From the NCBI RefSeq assembly GCF_947501785.1, contig NZ_CANMXB010000001.1, forward strand, positions 558,001 through 622,000: a DNA stretch of 64,000 nt, in the 5' to 3' direction. The notes under the pieces were generated by a model. The model had not been told where the DNA came from. It saw nothing but the letters and a program-made list of their open reading frames with translations, and ran no database searches. The first letter of the stretch is position 1. Every line of letters starts with the position of its first letter. The stretch is from an uncultured Litoreibacter sp. Lineage in GTDB: Bacteria; Pseudomonadota; Alphaproteobacteria; Rhodobacterales; Rhodobacteraceae. Positions 24,862-33,454 of the stretch are shown here, piece after piece. The position numbers and the translations under genes are program-made.

Positions 24862-27756
24862 ATGCTAAGGAAAAAGACCAACGGGGTAGCGCGACGCCCC
24901 CAGCGGACCGGTATCCTGTCTGACATCGCGGAAAAATCCGTAGATCGCCGCAGCTTCCTGCGCGGCAGCGGTTTGGCCATTGGTGGCCTTGCTGCAATTT
25001 CGGCCACGGGGGGCTCGGTCACCCAGGCAACGGCACAAACGGCAGCCGACGGCGCGGTTGAGCTGGTCAAATCTGTCTGCACCCACTGCTCTGTCGGGTG
25101 TACCGTTGTGGCAGAGGTCAGCAACGGCGTCTGGACGGGGCAGGAGCCCGGTTGGGACAGCCCGTTCAACCTTGGCGCGCATTGCGCGAAAGGGGCCGCT
25201 GTTCGGGAGCACGCCCATGGCGAGCGCCGCCTGAAATACCCGATGAAGAAAGAGGGCGGAGAGTGGAAGCGCATCAGCTGGGAGCAAGCGATCGACGAGA
25301 TCGGCGACGGCATGATGAACATCCGCGAGGAGAGCGGGCCGGACTCGGTCTACTGGCTTGGCTCCGCGAAGCACAATAACGAGCAGGCCTACCTGTTCCG
25401 TAAGTTCGCTGCCTATTGGGGCACCAACAACGTCGACCACCAGGCACGGATTTGTCACTCCACCACGGTTGCTGGCGTAGCAAACACATGGGGCTACGGC
25501 GCCATGACCAACAGCTACAACGACATCCACAACTCCAAAGCGATCTTCATCATCGGCGGCAACCCAGCTGAGGCGCACCCTGTTTCCCTGCTGCACCTGT
25601 TGCGCGCGAAAGAGCAGAACAACGCGCCCGTGATCGTTTGCGATCCACGGTTCACCCGCACGGCGGCCCATGCTGATGAGTATGTGCGCTTCCGTCCGGG
25701 CACCGACGTGGCTCTGGTCTGGGGCATCCTGTGGCACATCTTCGACAACGGCTGGGAGGACAAAGAGTTCATCCGCACCCGTGTGTGGGGCATGGACCAA
25801 ATTCAGGAAGAAGTTGCGAAGTGGACCCCTGAAGAGGTCGAACGCGTCACCGGCGCACCCGGCTCTCAGCTGAAGCGCGTTGCGCGGACCATGGCCAACA
25901 ACCGCCCCGGCACCGTGATCTGGTGCATGGGTGGCACGCAGCACACCAACGGCAACAACAACACGCGCGCTTACTGCGTGTTGCAGTTGGCGCTGGGCAA
26001 CATGGGCACAAGCGGGGGTGGCACGAACATTTTCCGTGGCCACGACAACGTGCAGGGCGCAACTGACCTTGGCGTTCTGTCCCATACGCTGCCTGGCTAT
26101 TACGGCCTGTCTGCCGGATCATGGGCCCATTGGGCCCGTGTCTGGGGTGAGGATGACGATTGGCTGAAAGGCCAGTTTGCCACCTCCAAGAACGCGGAAG
26201 GCAAGGACCAGTCCTTGCAGCAGCTGACGGGCATTCCGGTGTCGCGCTGGATCGACGGTGTGCTGGAAGACCCCGAGAACATGGACAACCCGAACAAGGT
26301 GCGCGCCATGGTGCTTTGGGGCCATGCGCCGAACTCGCAGACCCGGATGAAGGAGATGAAGACCGCGATGGAGCAGCTCGATATGCTGGTCGTCGTGGAC
26401 CCATATCCAACGGTCTCAGCGGTGCTGCATGACAGAACGGATGGCGTTTACCTGCTGCCGGCCTGTACGCAGTTCGAAACCCGTGGCTCGGTTACGGCGT
26501 CGAACCGGTCCTTCCAGTGGCGCGACAAGGTTGTCGACCCGCTGTTCGAAAGCCTGCCGGACGAGGTCATCATGGCCAAATTCGCCAACAAATTCGGCTG
26601 GGCCGACCGCTTCTTCCGCAACATTGAGATGGAAGATGCCGAGACGCCTGTTGTTGAGAGCATTACACGCGAATTCAACAAAGGCATGTGGACCATTGGC
26701 TATACCGGCCAGGACCCTGACCGCATCAAGATGCACATGGCCAACCAGCACACGTTCGACAGAACGACGCTGCAAGCTGTGGGCGGACCGGCGGATGGCG
26801 ACTATTACGGCCTGCCATGGCCGTCCTGGGGCACTGCCGAGATGAAGCACCCCGGCACACCCAACCTCTATGACATGTCCAAACGTGTCTCCGAGGGTGG
26901 CCTGACCTTCCGCGCGCGCTTCGGCGTGGAACGCGACGGTGACAACCTTCTGGCCGAAGGCGTCTACAGCTTGGACTCGGATATCCAGGACGGATACCCC
27001 GAATTCACCATGCAGATGTTGATGGACCTTGGTTGGGACAGCGAGCTGACGGCGGAAGAACGCGCCGTCATCGACGGTATCGCAGGGCTGAAGACCAACT
27101 GGAAAACCGATCTGTCAGGCGGCATCCAGCGGGTGGCCATTGCGCATGAATGTGCGCCGTTCGGCAATGCCAAGGCACGTGCCGTGGTCTGGACCTTCCC
27201 TGATCCAGTGCCGGTTCACCGCGAGCCGCTTTACACCAACCGCCGCGATCTTGTGGCCGACTACCCGACATATGAGGACCGGAAGTTCTACAGGCTTCCG
27301 ACCATGTATGCCTCGATCCAGAAGAACGACTTCTCGAAGGATTATCCAATGATCCTGACATCCGGTCGTCTGGTCGAGTATGAGGGTGGCGGCGATGAAA
27401 GCCGGTCCAACCCGTGGCTGGCTGAGCTGCAGCAGGACATGTTCGTCGAGATCAACACCCGCGATGCCAACAACTTGGGCGTCAGGGATGGCGAACAGGT
27501 CTGGGTGGAAGGCCCGGAAGGCGCCAAGGTCAAAGTGATGGCCATGGTGACCGAACGTGTGGGTGAGGGCGTCGCCTTCATGCCGTTCCACTTTGGCGGC
27601 CATCTGGAAGGTGAAGACCTGAGGGGCAAATACCCCGACGGCGCGGATCCGTATGTGTTGGGCGAAAGCTCCAACACCGCGCAGACCTATGGCTATGATT
27701 CAGTAACCCAGATGCAGGAGACGAAAGCCACTCTCTGCAAAATCTCGGTAGCGTAA
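24862..27756 (+). CDS. fdhA: Formate dehydrogenase alpha (catalytic) subunit, Tat-exported, cysteine type
   Basis: 964 residues from ATG 24862 (GGGGAGGAA ahead). A Tat signal DRRSFLRGS at 28-36 indicates export to the periplasm. C73-x2-C76-x3-C80 and C108 hold a [4Fe-4S] cluster. RICHS at 196-200 supplies the metal ligand C198 (where E. coli FdnG has selenocysteine) and catalytic H199. The C-terminal MopB-binding domain (about 830-960, GVRDGEQVWVEGPEG) completes a bis-MGD enzyme. It oxidises formate to CO2, the last step for C1 units released by demethylation. Close linkage to tupBCA suggests tungsten instead of molybdenum, as inference. Confidence 0.96.
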   Translation: MLRKKTNGVARRPQRTGILSDIAEKSVDRRSFLRGSGLAIGGLAAISATGGSVTQATAQTAADGAVELVKSVCTHCSVGCTVVAEVSNGVWTGQEPGWDSPFNLGAHCAKGAAVREHAHGERRLKYPMKKEGGEWKRISWEQAIDEIGDGMMNIREESGPDSVYWLGSAKHNNEQAYLFRKFAAYWGTNNVDHQARICHSTTVAGVANTWGYGAMTNSYNDIHNSKAIFIIGGNPAEAHPVSLLHLLRAKEQNNAPVIVCDPRFTRTAAHADEYVRFRPGTDVALVWGILWHIFDNGWEDKEFIRTRVWGMDQIQEEVAKWTPEEVERVTGAPGSQLKRVARTMANNRPGTVIWCMGGTQHTNGNNNTRAYCVLQLALGNMGTSGGGTNIFRGHDNVQGATDLGVLSHTLPGYYGLSAGSWAHWARVWGEDDDWLKGQFATSKNAEGKDQSLQQLTGIPVSRWIDGVLEDPENMDNPNKVRAMVLWGHAPNSQTRMKEMKTAMEQLDMLVVVDPYPTVSAVLHDRTDGVYLLPACTQFETRGSVTASNRSFQWRDKVVDPLFESLPDEVIMAKFANKFGWADRFFRNIEMEDAETPVVESITREFNKGMWTIGYTGQDPDRIKMHMANQHTFDRTTLQAVGGPADGDYYGLPWPSWGTAEMKHPGTPNLYDMSKRVSEGGLTFRARFGVERDGDNLLAEGVYSLDSDIQDGYPEFTMQMLMDLGWDSELTAEERAVIDGIAGLKTNWKTDLSGGIQRVAIAHECAPFGNAKARAVVWTFPDPVPVHREPLYTNRRDLVADYPTYEDRKFYRLPTMYASIQKNDFSKDYPMILTSGRLVEYEGGGDESRSNPWLAELQQDMFVEINTRDANNLGVRDGEQVWVEGPEGAKVKVMAMVTERVGEGVAFMPFHFGGHLEGEDLRGKYPDGADPYVLGESSNTAQTYGYDSVTQMQETKATLCKISVA

Positions 27757-27769
27757 GGAGGACCAAGAC

Positions 27770-28363
27770 ATGGCAAGAGCAAAGTTTCTCGTCGACGCCG
27801 AACGCTGCATTGAATGCAACGCCTGCGTCACTGCCTGTAAGAACGAGCATGAGGTGCCGTGGGGCATCAACCGCCGGAAAGTCGTCACCATCAATGACGG
27901 CTCACCGGGTGAACGGTCGATTTCCGTGGCCTGCATGCACTGTTCCGATGCGCCTTGTATGGCGGTCTGCCCTGTAGACTGCTTCTACCAGAATGAGGAA
28001 GGGGTGGTTCTTCACTCCAAAGACCTCTGCATCGGGTGTGGATATTGCTTCTACGCGTGCCCCTTCGGCGCGCCGCAATTCCCGCAAGCGGCCAATTTTG
28101 GGTCCCGCGGCAAGATGGACAAATGCACCTTCTGCGCCGGTGGGCCGGAGGAAAACCATTCCACAGCCGAGTTCCAGAAATACGGACGCAACCGGATCGC
28201 AGAAGGCAAACTGCCGATCTGCGCCGAGATGTGTTCGACCAAGGCGCTGCTGGCAGGTGATGGTGACATCGTGTCCGGCATCTACCGTGAACGGGTCGTT
28301 GCCCGTGGCTTCGGCTCCGGCGCATGGGGTTGGGGTTCGGCCTATGGTCGCCAGGACGGCTAA
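27770..28363 (+). CDS. fdhB: Formate dehydrogenase beta subunit (iron-sulphur, FDH3 type)
   Basis: 197 residues; starts 13 bases after fdhA with ribosome binding site AAGGAGG. Sixteen cysteines in four groups: CIECNACVTACKN (14-26 region), CMHCSDAPCMAVCPVDC, CIGCGYCFYACPFG and the split KCTFC...CAEMC, giving four [4Fe-4S] clusters. No transmembrane anchor is present, unlike FdnH. It carries electrons from FdhA to the cytochrome b subunit and is co-exported with FdhA. Confidence 0.95.
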   Translation: MARAKFLVDAERCIECNACVTACKNEHEVPWGINRRKVVTINDGSPGERSISVACMHCSDAPCMAVCPVDCFYQNEEGVVLHSKDLCIGCGYCFYACPFGAPQFPQAANFGSRGKMDKCTFCAGGPEENHSTAEFQKYGRNRIAEGKLPICAEMCSTKALLAGDGDIVSGIYRERVVARGFGSGAWGWGSAYGRQDG

Positions 28364-28389
28364 CAGGCCCGATCTGGATATGTGAACAG

Positions 28390-28419
28390 AAAGGGCGATC
28401 CGAGCGGGTCGCCCTTTTT
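28390..28419 (+). terminator. Terminator/attenuator between fdhB and fdhC
   Basis: AAAGGGCGA (28390-28398) pairs perfectly with TCGCCCTTT (28409-28417) over 9 bp, followed by T residues. It lies inside the operon, so it probably lowers expression of fdhC and the genes behind it relative to fdhAB. Confidence 0.88.
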
Positions 28420-28446
28420 CGCCCATCTACAATCCGAGGAAACAAA

Positions 28447-29643
28447 ATGCTGCGCACCCTGATTGCTTTGATGCTGACCTTGTCATTCATCTCGACCGCA
28501 CACGCGCAAGAGGGGGAGGCACCTGACCGCAGTGTGACTGGCGGTGCGCAGACGCTTGAAGACATAATGGCCCGGCAACGGGGCGAGGAAGTCGACAACG
28601 CCTTCCGCAGCGAGGCGACGGGCGACCAGGAAAGCGCCGCTGGCATTGCCAGCCAACTTGGCACATTGGGCGGTGCGTCCGACCCGGAACTGTGGCGCGC
28701 GTTGCGGTTCGGATCTGCCAATATCACTGCGTCTAACAACAGCCCCACCGCGACCACCTTGATCCAGGATGGCGGCATGAAGTGGCTTGAATTCCGCGAG
28801 GGGCCGCTCTCCGTCTATGGTGCCTACTTGTTGCTCATTACGTTGGGGCTGCTCGGCGCATTCCTCATGATACGTGGCCGTATTACCATTGACGGCGAGA
28901 AGACGGGCCGCCGGATCACCCGCTTCAAGGCGGTTGAGCGTTTCGGCCATTGGCTGTTGGCAGGGTCGTTTATCCTGCTGGGTATCACCGGTTTGATCTC
29001 GTTGTTCGGGCGCAAAGTGCTGATCCCGGCTTTCGGGCATGAGACGTTTTCCTTCCTCGCCGTGGCGTCAAAATGGATCCACAACAACGTGTCGTGGGCC
29101 TTCATGCTGGCGCTGGTGATGATCTTTGTGATGTGGGTGATCCATAATTTGCCAGATCGCACTGACCTTAACTGGATCCGCAAGGGTGGCGGTATCTTCT
29201 CGGACGGGCATCCGCCGGCCAAGAAGTTCAATGCAGGGCAAAAGCTGATATTCTGGTCCGTGATTGTGCTGGGTACCTCGATTTCCGTGTCGGGCCTCGC
29301 GCTGCTGTTCCCTTTCGAAATCAACATGTTCGCGGCCACCTTTGCCAAGCTGAATTCCTTCGGCATCTCCGGCGCGCTGGGCTTGGGCGAATTGCGCGAA
29401 ACGCTCGCCCCGCATGAGGAGATGCAATACGCGCAGCTCTGGCACGCAATTGTCAGCTTCGTGCTGATCGCGATCATCTTCGCTCACATCTACATCGGCA
29501 CTGTCGGCATGGAGGGCGCTTATGACGCAATGGGCTCCGGCGAGGTGGAAGAGCAATGGGCGCGCGAGCACCATTCGATCTGGGCGGAGGAAGAATTGGC
29601 CAAGGGCGACAAAGCGCCTGAAAGCGCGACGCCCGCTGAGTAG
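28447..29643 (+). CDS. fdhC: Formate dehydrogenase gamma subunit (cytochrome b)
   Basis: 398 residues from ATG 28447 (GAGGAAAC ahead). A signal peptide (1-20, STAHAQ) is followed by a 110-residue periplasmic segment and then four membrane helices of the FdoI/FdnI cytochrome b type. Histidines suited to heme b are in RFGHWLLAG, KWIHNNVSW, QLWHAIVSF and FAHIYIG. It anchors FdhAB to the outer face of the inner membrane and passes electrons to the quinone pool. The stop TAG abuts the ATG of the WD40-cytochrome gene with no gap, so the two are coupled. Confidence 0.93.
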   Translation: MLRTLIALMLTLSFISTAHAQEGEAPDRSVTGGAQTLEDIMARQRGEEVDNAFRSEATGDQESAAGIASQLGTLGGASDPELWRALRFGSANITASNNSPTATTLIQDGGMKWLEFREGPLSVYGAYLLLITLGLLGAFLMIRGRITIDGEKTGRRITRFKAVERFGHWLLAGSFILLGITGLISLFGRKVLIPAFGHETFSFLAVASKWIHNNVSWAFMLALVMIFVMWVIHNLPDRTDLNWIRKGGGIFSDGHPPAKKFNAGQKLIFWSVIVLGTSISVSGLALLFPFEINMFAATFAKLNSFGISGALGLGELRETLAPHEEMQYAQLWHAIVSFVLIAIIFAHIYIGTVGMEGAYDAMGSGEVEEQWAREHHSIWAEEELAKGDKAPESATPAE

Positions 29644-30972
29644 ATGCTTCGTGCGCTTGCCATAGCGACGTTCCTCGCAACCCCGCTGGCTGCGCAGGAA
29701 TTCTTTACGCTCAAAGGCCATGGCGGACCGATCATGGACATTGCGGTGTCGTATGACGGAAGGATCGCGACCGCGAGCTTCGACAACTCAGTTGGGGTTT
29801 GGAATGGCGACGCCCCGACCTGGTTGGACGGGCACCGCGCGGCCGTGAATACGGTGGCCTACTACTCGAATTTTTTGCTGGCCTCGGGCGGCGATGACTT
29901 CGCAGTCAATGTCTGGGCCGATGACGGTGGCGGGGCAGAACTGGGCCGACACGAAGCGAAAGTGACCTCGCTTGATATCTGTCGCGAAACTGGAAATCTG
30001 ATCGCCAGCGGCAGTTGGGACGCAACAATTGCTGTTTGGGATGTCGGACCATCTCTTGGCGACATCATGGTCGGCATTGGCAACTACCCAAAACGCCGCG
30101 CGTTGGAGGGGCATGACAGAGGCGTGAACGACATTGCGTTTTCGTCCGATTGCACGACGCTCTATTCTGCCTCCGCCGACGGCACGATCCGGGTTTGGGA
30201 CGTCGCAACCGCGTCTCAGACGCATGTGCTGGTCAAGCATGGTTTCGGTGTGAACGAGCTGGAGTTGAATGAGGAGGCCGGCTGGTTGGCTTACGGCGCC
30301 GTGGATGGCGGCACCCGGATAGTCGATCTGGAAACAGGTGATCCAATTGCGGATTTCACGCTGGACCGCCGCCCGATCCTGGCAATGGATTTCAACGTGG
30401 TCACCAACCAATTGGCCGTTGGTGACGGGGAGGGGTTCATAATGGTGATTGATACCAAGAAACGCGAAATCACCCGGGATTTCAGGGCAACTCAGAGCGG
30501 GCCGATCTGGGCGCTCGCCTTTTCGCCCGCTGGCGGCAGCATCTATGCGGGCGGGATCGAAGACATACTGTATGGCTGGCCAGTGGAGACGCTGACCGAA
30601 CACGGCCAGATGGACGGGGCGGAACGAAGTTTTCTCGAGGATCCGAAAACGCTGCCAAACGGAGAGCGCCAGTTTAAGCGGAAATGTTCCATCTGCCACA
30701 CGCTGACCGCAGGTAGCGCGCGCAAGGCGGGGCCAAGTTTGCACAGGCTTTTTGGCCGAAAGGCGGGAACCGTGCCTGATTACGCCTATTCTGATATCCT
30801 TGATGGGTCAGAAATTGTCTGGTCCCGGGAGACGATCAATGCTTTGTTTGACGAGGGGCCGGATCACTACATTCCGGGGACGAAAATGCCGATGCAGCGC
30901 ATTGTGAAGCAATCCGACCGGGATGACCTGATCGAGTATCTGCGCACTGCAACGGTGCAGGAGGAGAACTGA
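29644..30972 (+). CDS. WD40-repeat protein fused to a c-type cytochrome
   Basis: 442 residues. Signal peptide 1-17; WD40 repeats fill about 22-320 (blades end in VGVWNGD, VNVWADD, IAVWDVG, IRVWDVA, TRIVDLE, ILYGWPV, six to seven in all). A class I cytochrome c domain closes the protein with C348-x-x-C351-H352 and the methionine ligand in PGTKMPM (412-418). All of it should be periplasmic. The gene starts directly after the fdhC stop. The propeller may dock the cytochrome on the formate dehydrogenase complex or on another periplasmic partner; this is inference from the arrangement. Confidence 0.88.
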   Translation: MLRALAIATFLATPLAAQEFFTLKGHGGPIMDIAVSYDGRIATASFDNSVGVWNGDAPTWLDGHRAAVNTVAYYSNFLLASGGDDFAVNVWADDGGGAELGRHEAKVTSLDICRETGNLIASGSWDATIAVWDVGPSLGDIMVGIGNYPKRRALEGHDRGVNDIAFSSDCTTLYSASADGTIRVWDVATASQTHVLVKHGFGVNELELNEEAGWLAYGAVDGGTRIVDLETGDPIADFTLDRRPILAMDFNVVTNQLAVGDGEGFIMVIDTKKREITRDFRATQSGPIWALAFSPAGGSIYAGGIEDILYGWPVETLTEHGQMDGAERSFLEDPKTLPNGERQFKRKCSICHTLTAGSARKAGPSLHRLFGRKAGTVPDYAYSDILDGSEIVWSRETINALFDEGPDHYIPGTKMPMQRIVKQSDRDDLIEYLRTATVQEEN

Positions 30973-30973
30973 G

Positions 30974-31102
30974 ATGAAAGCCATGCTTGCAGCCTTTTTG
31001 GCGATTGCCATCATCGCGGTTGGATCGAATATGGTATTGAACGAGGCCGGTTTTTCCAGTCAGGAGCGCGCCACGGGCTCTGCCGTGCGGCTTGATAACT
31101 GA
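30974..31102 (+). CDS. Small membrane peptide between fdh and tup genes
   Basis: 42 residues from ATG 30974 (GGAGGAG at 30959-30965), one base after the stop of the WD40-cytochrome gene. The first 22 residues (MKAMLAAFLAIAIIAVGSNM) are hydrophobic; the rest (LNEAGFSSQERATGSAVRLD) is polar, so it is a single-pass or signal-anchored peptide facing the periplasm. It is well placed in the operon and has a normal ribosome site, which argues for a real gene. Function unknown. Confidence 0.65.
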   Translation: MKAMLAAFLAIAIIAVGSNMVLNEAGFSSQERATGSAVRLDN

Positions 31103-31132
31103 CGCGCGGTTGAGGGGTAGGGCCGCGACACC

Positions 31133-31837
31133 ATGAATGAGATTTGGGCCGGTATTCAGGCGGCGTTCCGGCTGATATTCACGCTGAACGCGGATTTGGT
31201 GGAGATCACTCTGCGCTCACTTCAGGTCAGCCTGACTGCGCTCGTCATTGCCTCTGCCATTGCGTTGCCGTTCGGCACATGGCTTGCCATTCGTCGCTTC
31301 AGATACCGTCGTGCCACTATCGCTACGCTGAACGCGCTTATGGGGCTGCCGCCGGTAGTTGTAGGTCTGATCGTCTATCTGCTGTTGTCCCGGTCCGGAC
31401 CTTTCGGGGTGATGGGACTGCTCTTTACCCCGACGGCGATGATCATCGCGCAGGTGATTATTATCACACCGTTGATCGCGTCGATAACCCACCAGGCCAT
31501 GCGGGAGCTGTGGGCGGAGTATCACGACCTGCTAATTTCGCTCAACACCACCAAACGCCAGCGGGTTGCCACCTTGATCTGGGACGGAAGGCGCACGCTT
31601 CTCACGGCGGCTCTGGCGGGATTTGGCCGCGCTATTGGGGAGGTTGGGGCCATTATGATTGTCGGCGGTAACATTGACCACGCCACGCGCGTGTTGACGA
31701 CCGCGATTGCGCTGGAAACCGGCAAAGGTGACTTTGCCCTGGCCTTGGGGTTGGGCTTTGTGCTGATTGCGCTCGCGCTATTGGTCAACTTTGCGATCCA
31801 TGCCCTGTCCCGCACGGAGAGGGAGGGCACCTGGTGA
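31133..31837 (+). CDS. tupB: Tungstate ABC transporter permease TupB
   Basis: 234 residues. Five to six membrane helices and the permease loop DLLISLNTTKRQRVATLIWD... with GFGRAIGEVGAIMIVGGNI (about 164-182), a hallmark of the TupB/molybdate-type permeases. It is followed by tupC (GTGA overlap) and tupA; the linkage to formate dehydrogenase supports tungstate or molybdate as substrate. Confidence 0.9.
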   Translation: MNEIWAGIQAAFRLIFTLNADLVEITLRSLQVSLTALVIASAIALPFGTWLAIRRFRYRRATIATLNALMGLPPVVVGLIVYLLLSRSGPFGVMGLLFTPTAMIIAQVIIITPLIASITHQAMRELWAEYHDLLISLNTTKRQRVATLIWDGRRTLLTAALAGFGRAIGEVGAIMIVGGNIDHATRVLTTAIALETGKGDFALALGLGFVLIALALLVNFAIHALSRTEREGTW

Positions 31838-32547
31838 GCCAGCCCATCTCGGTCCAATTGTCCGATGCTGTCGTGAAACGCCGGGGGAAGGCGGTGCTAG
31901 GCCCCATCACCCTGGATCTGGACATGTCCGGCTTCACCATCGTGTTGGGGCCAAACGGCGCGGGTAAAACCACGCTGTTGAAGGTGCTGCATGGCGTGGA
32001 GCGACTGTCTGAGGGGGCGGTAACATGGTCGATGCCGGAAGATGAGGCGCGCCAGGCGCAGGCTTATGTGTTTCAAAGCCCGATCATGCTGCGCAGGTCG
32101 GTCGGACAAAATCTGGCATATCCTTTGCAACTGCTGGGGATGGAGAAATCCGCCATTGCAGAGCGGGTGGCAGAATGGGCAGGCCGTATCGGATTGCAGG
32201 ATGCGCTTGAGCGCCCTGCGCCACGATTGTCGGGCGGCGAACGGCAGAAGCTGGCGTTGGGACGTGCGCTGATCCGTGAACCTCAGGTTCTGTTTCTCGA
32301 CGAGCCCTGCGCAAATCTGGATGGTCGCTCGACCAGAGAAATCGAAACGCTGTTGCAGCAGGCCGCCAAATCCGGCACGCATATCATAATGACCACCCAT
32401 GATTTGGGCCAGGCCAAACGCCTTGCGCGCAATGTCGTGTTTCTTTTGAACGGTGCGCTGCATGAACAGGGCGTGGCCGAAGAATTTTTTGCTGGCCCGC
32501 ATACGGCGGAGGCCAGGTCATTCCTGAAAGGGGATATTGTCGAGTGA
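31834..32547 (+). CDS. tupC: Tungstate ABC transporter ATPase TupC
   Basis: 237 residues, GTG 31834 overlapping the tupB stop. Walker A GPNGAGKTT (about 38-46), Q-loop FQSPIML, signature LSGGERQKLALGRALI and Walker B VLFLDEPCANLD are intact. It energises import through TupB. The end overlaps the tupA start by GTGA (32544-32547). Confidence 0.92.
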   Translation: MSQPISVQLSDAVVKRRGKAVLGPITLDLDMSGFTIVLGPNGAGKTTLLKVLHGVERLSEGAVTWSMPEDEARQAQAYVFQSPIMLRRSVGQNLAYPLQLLGMEKSAIAERVAEWAGRIGLQDALERPAPRLSGGERQKLALGRALIREPQVLFLDEPCANLDGRSTREIETLLQQAAKSGTHIIMTTHDLGQAKRLARNVVFLLNGALHEQGVAEEFFAGPHTAEARSFLKGDIVE

Positions 32548-33341
32548 TCCGTGTCCTAGCCGCCTTGATGATCTTGCTGGCCAGCCCGCTCGGCGCGGAG
32601 ACGATGAAGCTGGCGGTCACCACCAGTTTTCACAATTCCGGCCTGTCGGATGTCTTGTTGCCCGAGATCAAGGCCGAAACCGGGATGGATGTTCAATTGC
32701 TGGTCGTGGGGACGGGGCAGGCATTGCGGCTCGGGCGGGCAGGCGACGTTGATGCTATTCTGGTCCATTCCAAAGCGGCGGAGGAAACCTTCGTTGCCGA
32801 TGGTCACGCAACCCATCGCCGCGAAATCATGTACAATGATTTTGTGCTGGTCGGCCCATCCGACGATCCAGCCGGTATCGGCAACGCGCCGACTGTGACC
32901 TCCGTCCTGCAGCGCATCGCGGAAAAGGGGGCGTCGTTCATAAGTCGCGGCGACGAAAGCGGCACACATAAGATGGAGCAATCGTTGTGGCGCGCAGCCG
33001 AGCGCGACCCGGCGACGTTTGAAGGTTGGTACAAAGAAGTCGGCGCAGGCATGGGCGCAAGCCTCAACACGGCGTCGGCGCTGGACGCCTACATTCTGTC
33101 TGATCGCGCCAGTTGGCTGAACTTTGGCAACAAGGGTAACCTCGCGCTGCTGTTTGCGGGCGATCCGGCACTGTTTAACCAATACGCGTATCTTCCGGTA
33201 AACCCAGAAAACCACCCCCATGTGAATGCGGAGGCGGCCGGCACGCTGGAGATGTGGCTGACCTCCTCAAAAGCGCAGCAGCTGATCAACGGCTACGAGA
33301 TCGACGGCGAGGCGCTGTTTGTCTTCAATGCGCTACCCTGA
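32544..33341 (+). CDS. tupA: Tungstate-binding periplasmic protein TupA
   Basis: 265 residues from GTG 32544. Signal peptide 1-18 (SPLGAE). The mature start KLAVTTSFHNSGLSDVLLP carries the TTS motif that binds the oxyanion in TupA, and SRGDESGTHKME (about 133-144) is the second oxyanion-binding loop. TupA proteins bind tungstate far more tightly than molybdate, supporting a tungsten enzyme in FdhA; selectivity cannot be read from sequence with certainty. Last gene of the fdh-tup run; a weak GC hairpin without T-run (33351-33368) follows. Confidence 0.93.
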   Translation: MIRVLAALMILLASPLGAETMKLAVTTSFHNSGLSDVLLPEIKAETGMDVQLLVVGTGQALRLGRAGDVDAILVHSKAAEETFVADGHATHRREIMYNDFVLVGPSDDPAGIGNAPTVTSVLQRIAEKGASFISRGDESGTHKMEQSLWRAAERDPATFEGWYKEVGAGMGASLNTASALDAYILSDRASWLNFGNKGNLALLFAGDPALFNQYAYLPVNPENHPHVNAEAAGTLEMWLTSSKAQQLINGYEIDGEALFVFNALP

Positions 33342-33388
33342 CGCATTTGCGCCCCCCAATGAGGGGGCTATAGCGAGATTTCCAAAAA

Positions 33389-33403
33389 TTAACTGTCTTT
33401 TAA
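33389..33403 (+). promoter_or_regulatory. CtrA-type TTAA-N7-TTAA site upstream of the SDR gene
   Basis: TTAACTGTCTTTTAA is an exact match to the CtrA full-site consensus, 51 bases before the SDR start, where it could cover the promoter. A chance match is possible in an AT-rich spacer. Confidence 0.35.
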
Positions 33404-33454
33404 TGACCGGATCGCGCCAAGGGCGCGGGGCTGGATTTGGTAAGGGAAATCACC

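Noticed and set aside
24865-26085. 406-residue open frame on the minus strand
   Set aside because: Antisense to fdhA, which has all expected motifs; shadow frame.
33351-33368. GCCCCC/GGGGGC hairpin after tupA as terminator
   Set aside because: Six base pairs with no T-run; too weak to call.
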